64,000 nucleotides of DNA from Roseimicrobium gellanilyticum (GTDB lineage: Bacteria; Verrucomicrobiota; Verrucomicrobiia; Verrucomicrobiales; Verrucomicrobiaceae). A program made the translations under genes and the position numbers. The stretch spans positions 970,857-1,034,856 of the forward strand of contig NZ_QNRR01000002.1 in the NCBI RefSeq assembly GCF_003315205.1, given 5' to 3'. Below are positions 8,395-16,174 of this stretch, piece by piece. The notes below the pieces were generated by a model that searched no databases, was not told the origin of the DNA, and saw only the letters and a program-made list of their open reading frames with translations. Every line of letters starts with the position of its first letter. Position 1 is the stretch's first letter.

Positions 8395-8823
8395 GTGACC
8401 TGGTTCAAATCCATCCTCTGTGTCTGGGCATGCCTGCAGCTCGTGCTGCCAGGTTGCCTATGCCAGTTGCTGGAGCCGCTTGGCATTCATGTTCCGCATC
8501 ATCATCACCATCACGGACTCGTTGCACGGCAGGAAAATCCTGGTCCGTGCCAGCTGAAGGCCCCGCCGTTGCAGGGCACCGAGAGTGAGGTTCCCTGTCA
8601 CTGCGACGAGCGACCAGACCGGACCACCGACGAATCTCTCGCCAGCACCACCTCCGAGGTGCCGGGCGTGGAAGATTGCCCGTGGGAAATGCTGCCGACC
8701 TGGGAGCACCGCCCCGAGCCCTCCGCAAAGCGGATTACACGGCTGACAGGAAGAGACCCTCCCCATGATGGGATGGCCACCGCAGAAGAAGCGCGAATCG
8801 CTCGCTGCGTGCACCTGCTCTGA
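8395..8823 (+). CDS. Exported Cys/His-rich small protein of unknown function
   Basis: The 142-residue frame starts at GTG 8395 with an apparent signal sequence (TWFKSILCVWACLQLVLPGCLC). It contains a run of six His (near residues 35-40) and several Cys, including PCHCDE. The His run and paired Cys suggest metal binding in the periplasm. No domain family was recognised. It lies upstream of a YceI gene and downstream of the globins on the same strand. An ATG is absent near the start, so the exact initiation site is uncertain. Confidence 0.55.
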   Translation: MTWFKSILCVWACLQLVLPGCLCQLLEPLGIHVPHHHHHHGLVARQENPGPCQLKAPPLQGTESEVPCHCDERPDRTTDESLASTTSEVPGVEDCPWEMLPTWEHRPEPSAKRITRLTGRDPPHDGMATAEEARIARCVHLL

Positions 8824-8991
8824 ACAGAACTCCGACCACCCGTGCTGCTCTGCCATCGAGCACCATGAGCGTGGTCCACGCCCACTCCCTCCCGTGATGA
8901 ATACTCACGGTCATGGACTGCCATCACGTCGGCACGTCGTGAGGACTGCCGCGCACTTTTCTATTCAACAGCACTTCATTTCTTCATCATC
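8824..8991. other. Intergenic region
   Basis: This 168-base stretch precedes the YceI gene and probably contains the promoter of the YceI-polyketide synthase operon. No distinct element was identified. Confidence 0.3.
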
Positions 8992-9582
8992 ATGAAACTC
9001 TCCTTTGCCTTTCTTACCACGGTCGCAGTCATCGTAGGACTGCAACAACCTACCCACGCACAGAGCATCACGCAGTGGAATGGCTCTGCCTCCATCACCT
9101 TTGCAGGAACCTCTACCCTTCACGACTGGTCCGGAAGCGTGAAGGCCCAGCCATTCATCACCTCGGTCGGCATGAGCGACGCGGCGAAGCCTTCGTCCAT
9201 CAAAGCCAGGGTGGAGGTGAAAGCGGCAGAGATGGATACCAAGGAATCCAAGCGCGATGAGAACATGCGCAAGGCTTTGCGCGCTAGCGACCACCCCCTC
9301 GTCGTTGGTGACATCGATACACAGTTCTCCCATCTCACTCCGGGCATTGGCGCAACACCGCAGGTCCTTCCCTTCAATCTCGTCATCATGGGAAAGAGCC
9401 AGTCCTCGGTCGCTACGATCTCAAACTGGAAACAGAAGGGAGACAGCGCGTCCTTTGAAATGGACTTCGACGTTTCCATGAAGACGTACAGCATACGCGT
9501 GCCCTCCGTCATGCTGGTCATTCGAGTGGGCGATGTGGTGAAGGTCCATGCCAAGGTCACTCTGGAGAAAGTCAACGCCTGA
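8992..9582 (+). CDS. YceI-family periplasmic protein
   Basis: The 196-residue protein has a signal peptide (residues 1-23, ending THAQ) and a YceI lipocalin-like beta barrel. The family signature GTSTLHDWSG lies near residue 43, and MGKSQSSVATI and RVGDVVKVHAKVTLEKV form later strands. YceI proteins bind long isoprenoid or fatty molecules such as polyprenyl phosphates and ubiquinone-like lipids. The stop is only seven bases before the polyketide synthase start, so the two are almost certainly co-transcribed. A role as carrier for the lipid product is an inference from this arrangement. Confidence 0.88.
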   Translation: MKLSFAFLTTVAVIVGLQQPTHAQSITQWNGSASITFAGTSTLHDWSGSVKAQPFITSVGMSDAAKPSSIKARVEVKAAEMDTKESKRDENMRKALRASDHPLVVGDIDTQFSHLTPGIGATPQVLPFNLVIMGKSQSSVATISNWKQKGDSASFEMDFDVSMKTYSIRVPSVMLVIRVGDVVKVHAKVTLEKVNA

Positions 9583-9589
9583 ACCTCCG

Positions 9590-10759
9590 ATGAACGCCTA
9601 CATACACCACATAGCGACTCTGGCGGCTCCATTCGTCTACCGACAAGACACCATCCGCGAGCGGATGATGGGATGGACGTCCGATGAACGGCATCGCCGC
9701 CTCCTGAGCGCCCTGTACAAGCGCTCCGGCATTGAGACCCGGCACAGCGTGCTGGAGAGTTTCTTTGAGACCGGTGGCCACGGCCTCTTCCAACCGGACG
9801 GTGGCGGGCGCCCGGGAAATCCGGGCACAGCCGAGCGGAATGCACGCTATGCCAAAGCCTCCCGTGACATGGCCGAGGAAGTTGCCAGACGTGCGCTCCA
9901 TGGCAGCGGCTACCAGGCCAGTGACATCACACACGTGATCTATGTCACCTGCACTGGATTCGTGAATCCCGGACCAGAGCTGCATCTCGTCGAATCGCTC
10001 GGCATGAATCCTGGCGTGGAGCGTTACACCCTTGGGTTCATGGGCTGCTATGCGGCCTTCCCCGCGCTACGCATGGCATCGCAGTTCTGTGCAGCTTGCG
10101 AAGACGCCGTCGTGCTCGTGGTCTGTCTGGAGCTCTGCACATTGCACCTGCAGCTGGAAGACAAGCCGGACGTGATGCTGGCCAATTCACTCTTTGCTGA
10201 CGGCGCAGCAGCAGCGCTCGTGACCGCACACTCGCCAGCGAAAGAAATCCCCGCCTACAGTCTGGATGGATTCACCTCGGAGTTGGTTCCTTCGGGCGCT
10301 GCGCACATGGCATGGGACATCGGCAATCACGGCTTCGAGATCAAGCTGAGTAGCTACGTGCCGGAGATACTCGGAGCAGAGATGCAGACACTCATGACAC
10401 GGGTGCTTGGCAAACATCACTGCACACCCGCGGATATCGCAGAGTGGGCCGTGCATCCGGGTGGTCGCGCCATTCTGGACAAGGTGGAGCAGGGATTGCA
10501 ACTGCCATACACAGCCCTGGCGAGCTCGCGCCGCGTGCTGAGGAACCATGGCAACATGAGCAGCGCGACCGTGCTCTTTGTGTTGAAGGATCTCCTGGGG
10601 ACGCCGACGCAAGCAACTGGACCGACCTGCGCGATGGCCTTTGGCCCGGGTCTGACGGTGGAGGTGGCACTTCTCGAGCGTCTGGGCTGCAAACCTGTGC
10701 ATCGGGCCACCGAGAACACTGCCCTGCAAACCTTGCACGACTCCACACTGCATGGCTGA
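9590..10759 (+). CDS. Type III polyketide synthase (alkylresorcinol/alkylpyrone type)
   Basis: The 389-residue protein has the chalcone/stilbene synthase fold with an intact catalytic triad: Cys153 in GFMGCYAAFPALR, His289 in AVHPGGRAILD and Asn322 in NHGNMSSAT. Such enzymes extend an acyl-CoA with malonyl-CoA units and cyclise the chain on one active site. The start at 9590 follows the YceI stop by seven bases, and the 3' end overlaps the next gene by eight bases. The partner gene encodes a methyltransferase/hydroxylase fusion, which points to long-chain resorcinols or quinones rather than plant-like chalcones. The starter unit cannot be read from sequence. Confidence 0.93.
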   Translation: MNAYIHHIATLAAPFVYRQDTIRERMMGWTSDERHRRLLSALYKRSGIETRHSVLESFFETGGHGLFQPDGGGRPGNPGTAERNARYAKASRDMAEEVARRALHGSGYQASDITHVIYVTCTGFVNPGPELHLVESLGMNPGVERYTLGFMGCYAAFPALRMASQFCAACEDAVVLVVCLELCTLHLQLEDKPDVMLANSLFADGAAAALVTAHSPAKEIPAYSLDGFTSELVPSGAAHMAWDIGNHGFEIKLSSYVPEILGAEMQTLMTRVLGKHHCTPADIAEWAVHPGGRAILDKVEQGLQLPYTALASSRRVLRNHGNMSSATVLFVLKDLLGTPTQATGPTCAMAFGPGLTVEVALLERLGCKPVHRATENTALQTLHDSTLHG

Positions 10760-12809
10760 TACACCTTACTCGGGGACGACACCCGTCGGGCCTCCACCGA
10801 GGTGGTCCGACGCCCCTCCCTACACCAACCTGCAGCGATGGACTGCTCTGGCCTATGGCACTCTATGCCATAGTTTCTTCATCGCTGCTGTCGTGGTGAT
10901 GTTCGTGGCTCTCCATGGAGGTTTGACCGAGGGATGGAGCGCCTTGTCTGGCTGGACGGGAGTGGCAGGAAATGTCCTGCTGCTCACCCAATTCGCCGCC
11001 GGGCACAGCCTGCTGCTTGGAGATCGTGGACGCAAGTGGATGGCCCGGCTGGCGCCATTCTCTCTGGGAAGGGCGCTGTCCACCACTCTGTTCGCCACCA
11101 TCTCCTCGCTGCAGCTGCTGCTGGTGTTCCTGTGGTGGTCGCCTTCGCATGTCGTCTGGTCCGCTCCCGCGGGCTGGCTGCTCCATGTGCTGGACACCCT
11201 GTATGCAGCATCATGGCTGCTGCTCGCGAAGTCGATGTATGATGCCGGCATGGATGTCCAGATTGGCCTGCTGGGATGGCGCAGTGTGTGGCGCAATGAA
11301 CCTGCTGTGTACAAACCCTTCGCCAGGGCAGGAACCTTCCGGTATGTACGGCAGCCCATCTACCTCTCCTTCGCGCTGATCCTATGGACTGCACCGGTCT
11401 GGACTCTGGATCATCTACTGGCGGCGCTGCTCTGGACGGGATATTGCATTGCAGCGCCGGTGCTAAAGGAGAAGCGCTATGCCAGGTACTACGGAGACGC
11501 CTTCGTACGCTATCAGCAGCGCGTGCCCTACTGGCTGCCTCTCCGACGATGGCGCAAGGAGATGGCAACGGCAACCGAGATGGACACTCCTCATGATGTG
11601 ATCATCATCGGGGCCGGTCCGGTGGGGCTGCTGCTCGCAAATCTCCTTGCCGATCGAGGCCGACAGGTGCTGGTCATTGAGCAGAATCCCGACTCCCAGT
11701 GCCCATCGCAAGCCATCGGCATCACGCCACCCTCCCTGGAAATCTTTTCCCGCCTGGGACTCGCAGATGCGCTCATAGCTTCAGGGGTTCCCATCTCGCG
11801 CGTGGAAGTGAATGGCCACTATGGGCCAGTCGGCGTCTGCGATTTCACCCACCTGTCCGGCCCTTCGAAGTTTGTACTGAGTGTGCCTCAATCCCGGACG
11901 ATGGCCCTCCTGCGCGGGAATCTCGCACGCTATCCTCAGGCCAGAATCACGCATGGCGCTGAAGCGAAGCTCCTCGCGCAAGATGGCTCGGGTGTGGAAG
12001 TGGAAGTGCGCAACACGAATGGCCGCGAGTCTGTAAGAGCGAAACACGTGGTGGCCTGTGATGGGAGCCGTGGCTCCACGCGCAACCAGCTACGCATCCG
12101 CACCCATGAAGGTAAATATCCCTGCCACTTCGTAATGGCGGACTTCATGGACTCAAGCGGTCTGGGCGATGAAGCGCGACTATTCTTCACCGCAGATGGA
12201 GCCGTGGAGTCCTTCCCGCTTCCAGCAGGAATGAGAAGGTGGGTTATCCAGATGCCGGATCGACAATCTTCTACCGCTGCCGATTTGGAAACCCTGGTGC
12301 AAACTGTTCTTCACCGCACGGGCATTCCGCTTGAGATGCCTCATGGAGTCATGCCTGCAACGTTACCCTTCAGCCCTCGCTGGATGCGGTGCGAGACGTA
12401 TGTCGACGGTCGCATCTTTCTCTGCGGTGACTCAGCTCATGTGATGAGCCCGATTGGTGGTCAGGGGATGAATACTGGATTCGCGGATGCGGAGTTCCTC
12501 AGCGTTGCACTTCCGGCCATGCAAGACGACCCAGCCATGGCATCGGCGTGGTCTTCAGCCTATGATCGCATTCGCTCACGAGCCGCCAGGATTGCCACCC
12601 GCCGGGCTGCATGGGGCATGAGGCTCGGGACACTGCAGGGGAACGTGAACGCGCTACTCAGGGACACGTTCATGAAGGCAGCGTTGTTTTCTCCGTTACT
12701 GGCTCGTCCGCTTGCCTTGTGGTTCTCCATGAGCAGCATCCCCGGAGCCACGCTGAGCCGCGTGCCATCAAGGCGCATTCCACGGAGATCCCGGGCGAGA
12801 CGCTCCTAG
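10752..12809 (+). CDS. Fused membrane methyltransferase (ICMT/SrsB-like) and FAD-dependent monooxygenase (SrsC-like)
   Basis: The 685-residue protein has two parts. Residues about 25-270 form several membrane helices ending in an isoprenylcysteine-methyltransferase-type motif (RYVRQPIYLSFAL, then KEKRYARYYGDAFVRYQQRVP). Residues 277-665 form a class A flavin monooxygenase with the dinucleotide motif VIIIGAGPVGLLLAN, the DG motif VACDGSRGSTR and the FAD motif GDSAHVMSPIGGQGMNTG. Its ATG lies inside the end of the polyketide synthase gene, so translation is coupled. In Streptomyces griseus, separate SrsB and SrsC methylate and hydroxylate the alkylresorcinol made by SrsA. Here both activities appear in one chain. 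An internal ATG at 11580 could also give the monooxygenase alone. Confidence 0.88.
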   Translation: MADTPYSGTTPVGPPPRWSDAPPYTNLQRWTALAYGTLCHSFFIAAVVVMFVALHGGLTEGWSALSGWTGVAGNVLLLTQFAAGHSLLLGDRGRKWMARLAPFSLGRALSTTLFATISSLQLLLVFLWWSPSHVVWSAPAGWLLHVLDTLYAASWLLLAKSMYDAGMDVQIGLLGWRSVWRNEPAVYKPFARAGTFRYVRQPIYLSFALILWTAPVWTLDHLLAALLWTGYCIAAPVLKEKRYARYYGDAFVRYQQRVPYWLPLRRWRKEMATATEMDTPHDVIIIGAGPVGLLLANLLADRGRQVLVIEQNPDSQCPSQAIGITPPSLEIFSRLGLADALIASGVPISRVEVNGHYGPVGVCDFTHLSGPSKFVLSVPQSRTMALLRGNLARYPQARITHGAEAKLLAQDGSGVEVEVRNTNGRESVRAKHVVACDGSRGSTRNQLRIRTHEGKYPCHFVMADFMDSSGLGDEARLFFTADGAVESFPLPAGMRRWVIQMPDRQSSTAADLETLVQTVLHRTGIPLEMPHGVMPATLPFSPRWMRCETYVDGRIFLCGDSAHVMSPIGGQGMNTGFADAEFLSVALPAMQDDPAMASAWSSAYDRIRSRAARIATRRAAWGMRLGTLQGNVNALLRDTFMKAALFSPLLARPLALWFSMSSIPGATLSRVPSRRIPRRSRARRS

Positions 12810-12817
12810 GACGTCTC
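12797..12817. terminator. Short hairpin between convergent genes
   Basis: The sequence GAGACG-CTCCTAGGA-CGTCTC forms a compact stem spanning the stop codon of the fusion gene. It sits in the 22-base gap between convergent genes and may terminate in both directions. There is no T run. Confidence 0.35.
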
Positions 12818-12831
12818 ACCTGAAATGATGC

Positions 12832-13329
12832 TCACGCCATCTCAAACGGGTTGAGCGTGAAATGCACGTTGTGCTTGGGAGAGTGGAGTTCGATGGACTC
12901 CACCACCGTTTCGATGGCGCAGAAGCCGGGTTTCTTATGATAGTGCTCCAGGAAGTACGCGTGGGACATGTCCACAATGCGCTGCCAGATGCGCTTCAGT
13001 GAGGGACCGTCATCGACGACTCTCGCCCTGCCTTTGAGGTTCACCACGAGGGAAAGGTCCTTGTTGAAGAACATCCAATTCACCTCGGGGTGAGCGAGAA
13101 TCTCCCGCACCTTGCGGCTTTCCGGAGATGTGAGTGTCTGAAATACAGGAAACTCATCCAGAGCGAGTGTGGACATCCAACGCATCTGCGGTTTCCCCTC
13201 AAGATCAATGGTGCCGAGGATGCCCGGGTAGTGACCGTTCACCAGACTCTTCGCCAGGTTGATGACATCGTCGCTATCTTCAATGTCATAGGTATTGGGG
13301 TCGAATTCAATGTCGTTTGTCGCACTCAT
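12832..13329 (-). CDS. Pyridoxamine 5'-phosphate oxidase-fold protein (general stress FMN-binding family)
   Basis: The 165-residue protein matches PPOX-type split-barrel flavoproteins: a start helix region (INLAKSLVNGHYPGILGTIDLEGKPQMRWMSTLALDEF is spread over two strands), VNWMFFNKDLSLVVNLKGRARVVDD at the FMN-binding strands, and a C-terminal segment IELHSPKHNVHFTLNPFEMA. Relatives of the general stress protein 26 type bind FMN or F420, but their substrates are mostly unknown. It is convergent with the methyltransferase-monooxygenase gene and follows the metal ATPase gene on the same strand by 107 bases. Confidence 0.85.
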   Translation of the reverse strand: MSATNDIEFDPNTYDIEDSDDVINLAKSLVNGHYPGILGTIDLEGKPQMRWMSTLALDEFPVFQTLTSPESRKVREILAHPEVNWMFFNKDLSLVVNLKGRARVVDDGPSLKRIWQRIVDMSHAYFLEHYHKKPGFCAIETVVESIELHSPKHNVHFTLNPFEMA

Positions 13330-13436
13330 ATCGGTGGGGATTCACCTCAAAGATAGACGGCGAGTGCAGCATCTGCCGTTCGTCCCTTGTGGAGACCACG
13401 GCAAATCTTGTCCCTGATCATGACGCCCCCATCGGC

Positions 13437-15698
13437 TCAACCTCGACTCTCAGGGGACGCCTCCTTGTAGAAGATGAGGCGCAGGCTGTTCAGGCACACG
13501 ATGAGGGTGCTGCCCTCATGTGCGACCACGCCCCAAGTCAGCGGCAGCAGCGACGCCAGAGAAGCAAGGGAGGCCAGCACAATGGCGCCGAGTGAGATGG
13601 CCAGATTCTGCCGGATGATGCGCCGCGCCCGCTGGCTCAGATCCAACGCGGTAAGCAGCTTCTCAATGCGGTCATTCATCAATACGATGTCGCTCTGCTC
13701 CATGGCAGCATCGCTACCGCGCGCTCCCATGGCAACGCTCACATGGGCGGCAGCCAGGCTGGGGGCGTCATTCACGCCGTCGCCGACCATCGCCACCTTG
13801 CGTCCTCGTGTGGTCAGCTCCTGGATGATGCGAACCTTATCACCCGGATGAAGTCCAGCACGCACCGTGGTGACTCCCAACTCCTTGGCGACGCTCTCCG
13901 CTGCAGCACGCCGATCTCCCGTGAGCATCATGCTTTCGATGCCGTGCTCCCTCAGCCGCCTCAGCACGGATCGGCTGCCTTCGCGGATGGAATCCTCCAG
14001 CAAGATGCGCCCGACTACGCCCTGCCCCAGCACCCACACTTCAGACACCGCGAGCGGCGTATCTGGCACTCGTTGCAGCCACTCGCGGAACTGGGGCTGG
14101 CTCAACAGCTCCCGACGACCGACATAGTAGACGACGTCCTGAATCTTCCCACGCAAGCCCATGCCGGAGATGCGCTGGAAGTCCGTGACTGTTTCCGGAT
14201 TCACCCCATGCCGCCTCCCATATTCGCTGATGGCACGTGAGATGGGATGATTCGAATGGCTGTCGAGCGATACAGCGATTCTAGCGACGTCATTCTCGTG
14301 CCCAGTCGGGAAGCTCTCCACCTGACGCACCCGCATGGCTCCTTCCGTGAGGGTGCCAGTCTTGTCCATGCAGATGGTGTCCACCTCGGCGAGCTTCTCC
14401 ACGGCAGCGCCGCCACGAAACAGAAGCCCATGCCTTGCTCCCCAAGCAATGGCCGCCAGGATTGCTGAGGGGATGCTGAGAGCGAGAGCACACGGAGACA
14501 TCACCACGAGCAGGGTCATGGAACGATAGAAGGCCGAGGTCACGCCGGGCTCATTCGCAAAAGGCCGCACTCCCAGCGCAAGCGACCACACGAAGAACAT
14601 GGCCAACGTCAACCCCATGGCGGAGAGTGTGTACGCCGTGCCAAACTTATCCGTGAAGCGCTGGCTCGGTGCGCGCAAATGCTCTGCCTGCTCAATCAAA
14701 GCAATGATGCGCTGCAGCGTGCTCTCCGCTGAGACCTTGTCCACGCGCAGGGCGATGGAGCCCCAGAGATTCAGGGTACCCCCCAGCAGCGTATCACCGC
14801 TGGTCTTTTCAATGGGCACGGACTCGCCGGTGACATTGGACTCATCCACGGCCGTTTCACCAGACATCAGCGTCCCATCGACAGGAATCAATTCGTCCGG
14901 CAGCACCCGCAATTGGTCACCGATGACCAACGCCTCCACAGGACGCATTTGCAGGCTGCCATCTGCACCCATCACCCGGGCCACCTTCGGAGCCGCGCGT
15001 GTCAATGCGCTGATCTCACGACGTGTACGGTGCAATACGTAGTGCTCGATGGCGCCAGAGGCTGAGAAGAGGAAGAGCAGCAACGCACCCTCACGCCACG
15101 CGCCAATCGATGAAGCCGCGATGGCGACCGCGAGCATGAGGAAGTCGATATCGAGACGGAATTGCCGCAGTTTCGACCACGTCTCCATCGCGGCATTAAT
15201 CCCTCCGGCAATCATGGAGCCGGTATAGCAGGCGATGGCCAGCCACATCAGGTTTTCCTGATGCTCCAGCACCACACCTGCCAGGAGCAGCAAGAGGCAG
15301 ATACCAGCCTGCAAGGCCAAACGTTTCCACTCGGACGCTTGGTCCAGCTCTGCATTGCGAACCGTGGGCCACGCAAACTGCCTCCACGTCCAGGCACGCC
15401 GGTCCGCGGCAGCAGTTCCATGTGGACGTTCCACCACCAACGCAGAACCACTTGTCCCTGCACTTTCCGGACGCGTGGAGAGGAATTGCTCATCGAGTTC
15501 TCGAATCAGGGTATCGAGCTTCTCCTTGAGCTTCACGGCATTCACCGTGCCCTTGGTGGCGACGGAGATCGTCTGGGCGCTGGGATCCAGCCGCACGGCC
15601 AGGATCTCATCATCATTCTGAAGAAAGGCTTCAAGCCCTTCCATCCACGTGACGGCATCACGGAACTGTTCCGAAGGGTCCGAGTCTGTCGCGGTCAT
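13437..15698 (-). CDS. P1B-4-type heavy-metal-transporting ATPase (SPC motif)
   Basis: The 753-residue pump has about 125 soluble N-terminal residues without a CxxC heavy-metal domain, then membrane helices from about residue 125. The transport-site motif is SPCALALS near residue 399, the phosphorylation motif is DKTGTLTEG near 446, and the hinge is AMVGDGVNDAPSL. The last helix carries HEGST near residue 730. SPC together with HEGG/HEGS-type motifs marks the P1B-4 group (CoaT, CtpD, PfeT relatives), which export Fe(II), Co(II) or related ions rather than copper. The neighbouring cbb3 operon has its own CPC copper ATPase, so the two pumps likely serve different metals. Confidence 0.9.
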   Translation of the reverse strand: MTATDSDPSEQFRDAVTWMEGLEAFLQNDDEILAVRLDPSAQTISVATKGTVNAVKLKEKLDTLIRELDEQFLSTRPESAGTSGSALVVERPHGTAAADRRAWTWRQFAWPTVRNAELDQASEWKRLALQAGICLLLLLAGVVLEHQENLMWLAIACYTGSMIAGGINAAMETWSKLRQFRLDIDFLMLAVAIAASSIGAWREGALLLFLFSASGAIEHYVLHRTRREISALTRAAPKVARVMGADGSLQMRPVEALVIGDQLRVLPDELIPVDGTLMSGETAVDESNVTGESVPIEKTSGDTLLGGTLNLWGSIALRVDKVSAESTLQRIIALIEQAEHLRAPSQRFTDKFGTAYTLSAMGLTLAMFFVWSLALGVRPFANEPGVTSAFYRSMTLLVVMSPCALALSIPSAILAAIAWGARHGLLFRGGAAVEKLAEVDTICMDKTGTLTEGAMRVRQVESFPTGHENDVARIAVSLDSHSNHPISRAISEYGRRHGVNPETVTDFQRISGMGLRGKIQDVVYYVGRRELLSQPQFREWLQRVPDTPLAVSEVWVLGQGVVGRILLEDSIREGSRSVLRRLREHGIESMMLTGDRRAAAESVAKELGVTTVRAGLHPGDKVRIIQELTTRGRKVAMVGDGVNDAPSLAAAHVSVAMGARGSDAAMEQSDIVLMNDRIEKLLTALDLSQRARRIIRQNLAISLGAIVLASLASLASLLPLTWGVVAHEGSTLIVCLNSLRLIFYKEASPESRG

Positions 15699-15926
15699 GG
15701 GATGTAGGGATGAAACAATGTTTTCTCCAGCAACTAATACGCCTGCACATCATCCTCGGCGAGCCAACATGCCACGCCATACAGATATTGTGCATTTCAA
15801 AGCGTAAAGGAAGCACCCTGGTGAACGCGGAAACGTCGCAAATCACCGGGCATTTCTGTCAGCTACACAAGATCTGTGCGGTGAAGCACAACATCCGCCA
15901 AGCGGCATGCATGTGCGTGAAGGAAG

Positions 15927-16157
15927 ATGGCATTGCCAGTACCAAACGACCCTCCTCCACCCATGGAAGCGCTCGCCATCACCATCTTCTTAAGCGTGCT
16001 GCTGGCGGCGTTCTTCATGGTCCTGTTCCTTGGCAGCCGCCATCGTCGCGGTCTTGGCAATGAACAGGAGGCACTCATGCCACTCGAGGATGACCTGCCG
16101 CCCGTGCGCCCTGGTCGAGCAGCCAAGACGCACGCGGCGGACAGGCATGGCTCTTGA
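15927..16157 (+). CDS. ccoS: Small single-helix membrane protein, CcoS-like
   Basis: The 76-residue protein has one membrane helix (ALAITIFLSVLLAAFFMVLFL) followed by a charged tail with an LMPLEDD segment. Its size, topology and position 17 bases before ccoNO match CcoS, which helps insert cofactors into cbb3 oxidase. Residue-level similarity to classical CcoS is limited, so the name rests mainly on context. The ATG at 15927 abuts an AAGGAAG that is almost too close to act as ribosome-binding site; the ATG at 15963, just before the helix, is an alternative. Confidence 0.5.
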   Translation: MALPVPNDPPPPMEALAITIFLSVLLAAFFMVLFLGSRHRRGLGNEQEALMPLEDDLPPVRPGRAAKTHAADRHGS

Positions 16158-16174
16158 TCCCATCCCCTGCATCC

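Noticed and set aside
8765-8995. A 76-codon frame between the His-rich gene and yceI
   Set aside because: It overlaps the end of the His-rich gene in another frame and has low-complexity content. No ribosome-binding site or family similarity was seen.
15710-16063. A 117-codon plus-strand frame upstream of the cbb3 operon
   Set aside because: It overlaps the CcoS-like gene in another frame and has no family resemblance. The region more likely holds the promoter of the oxidase operon.
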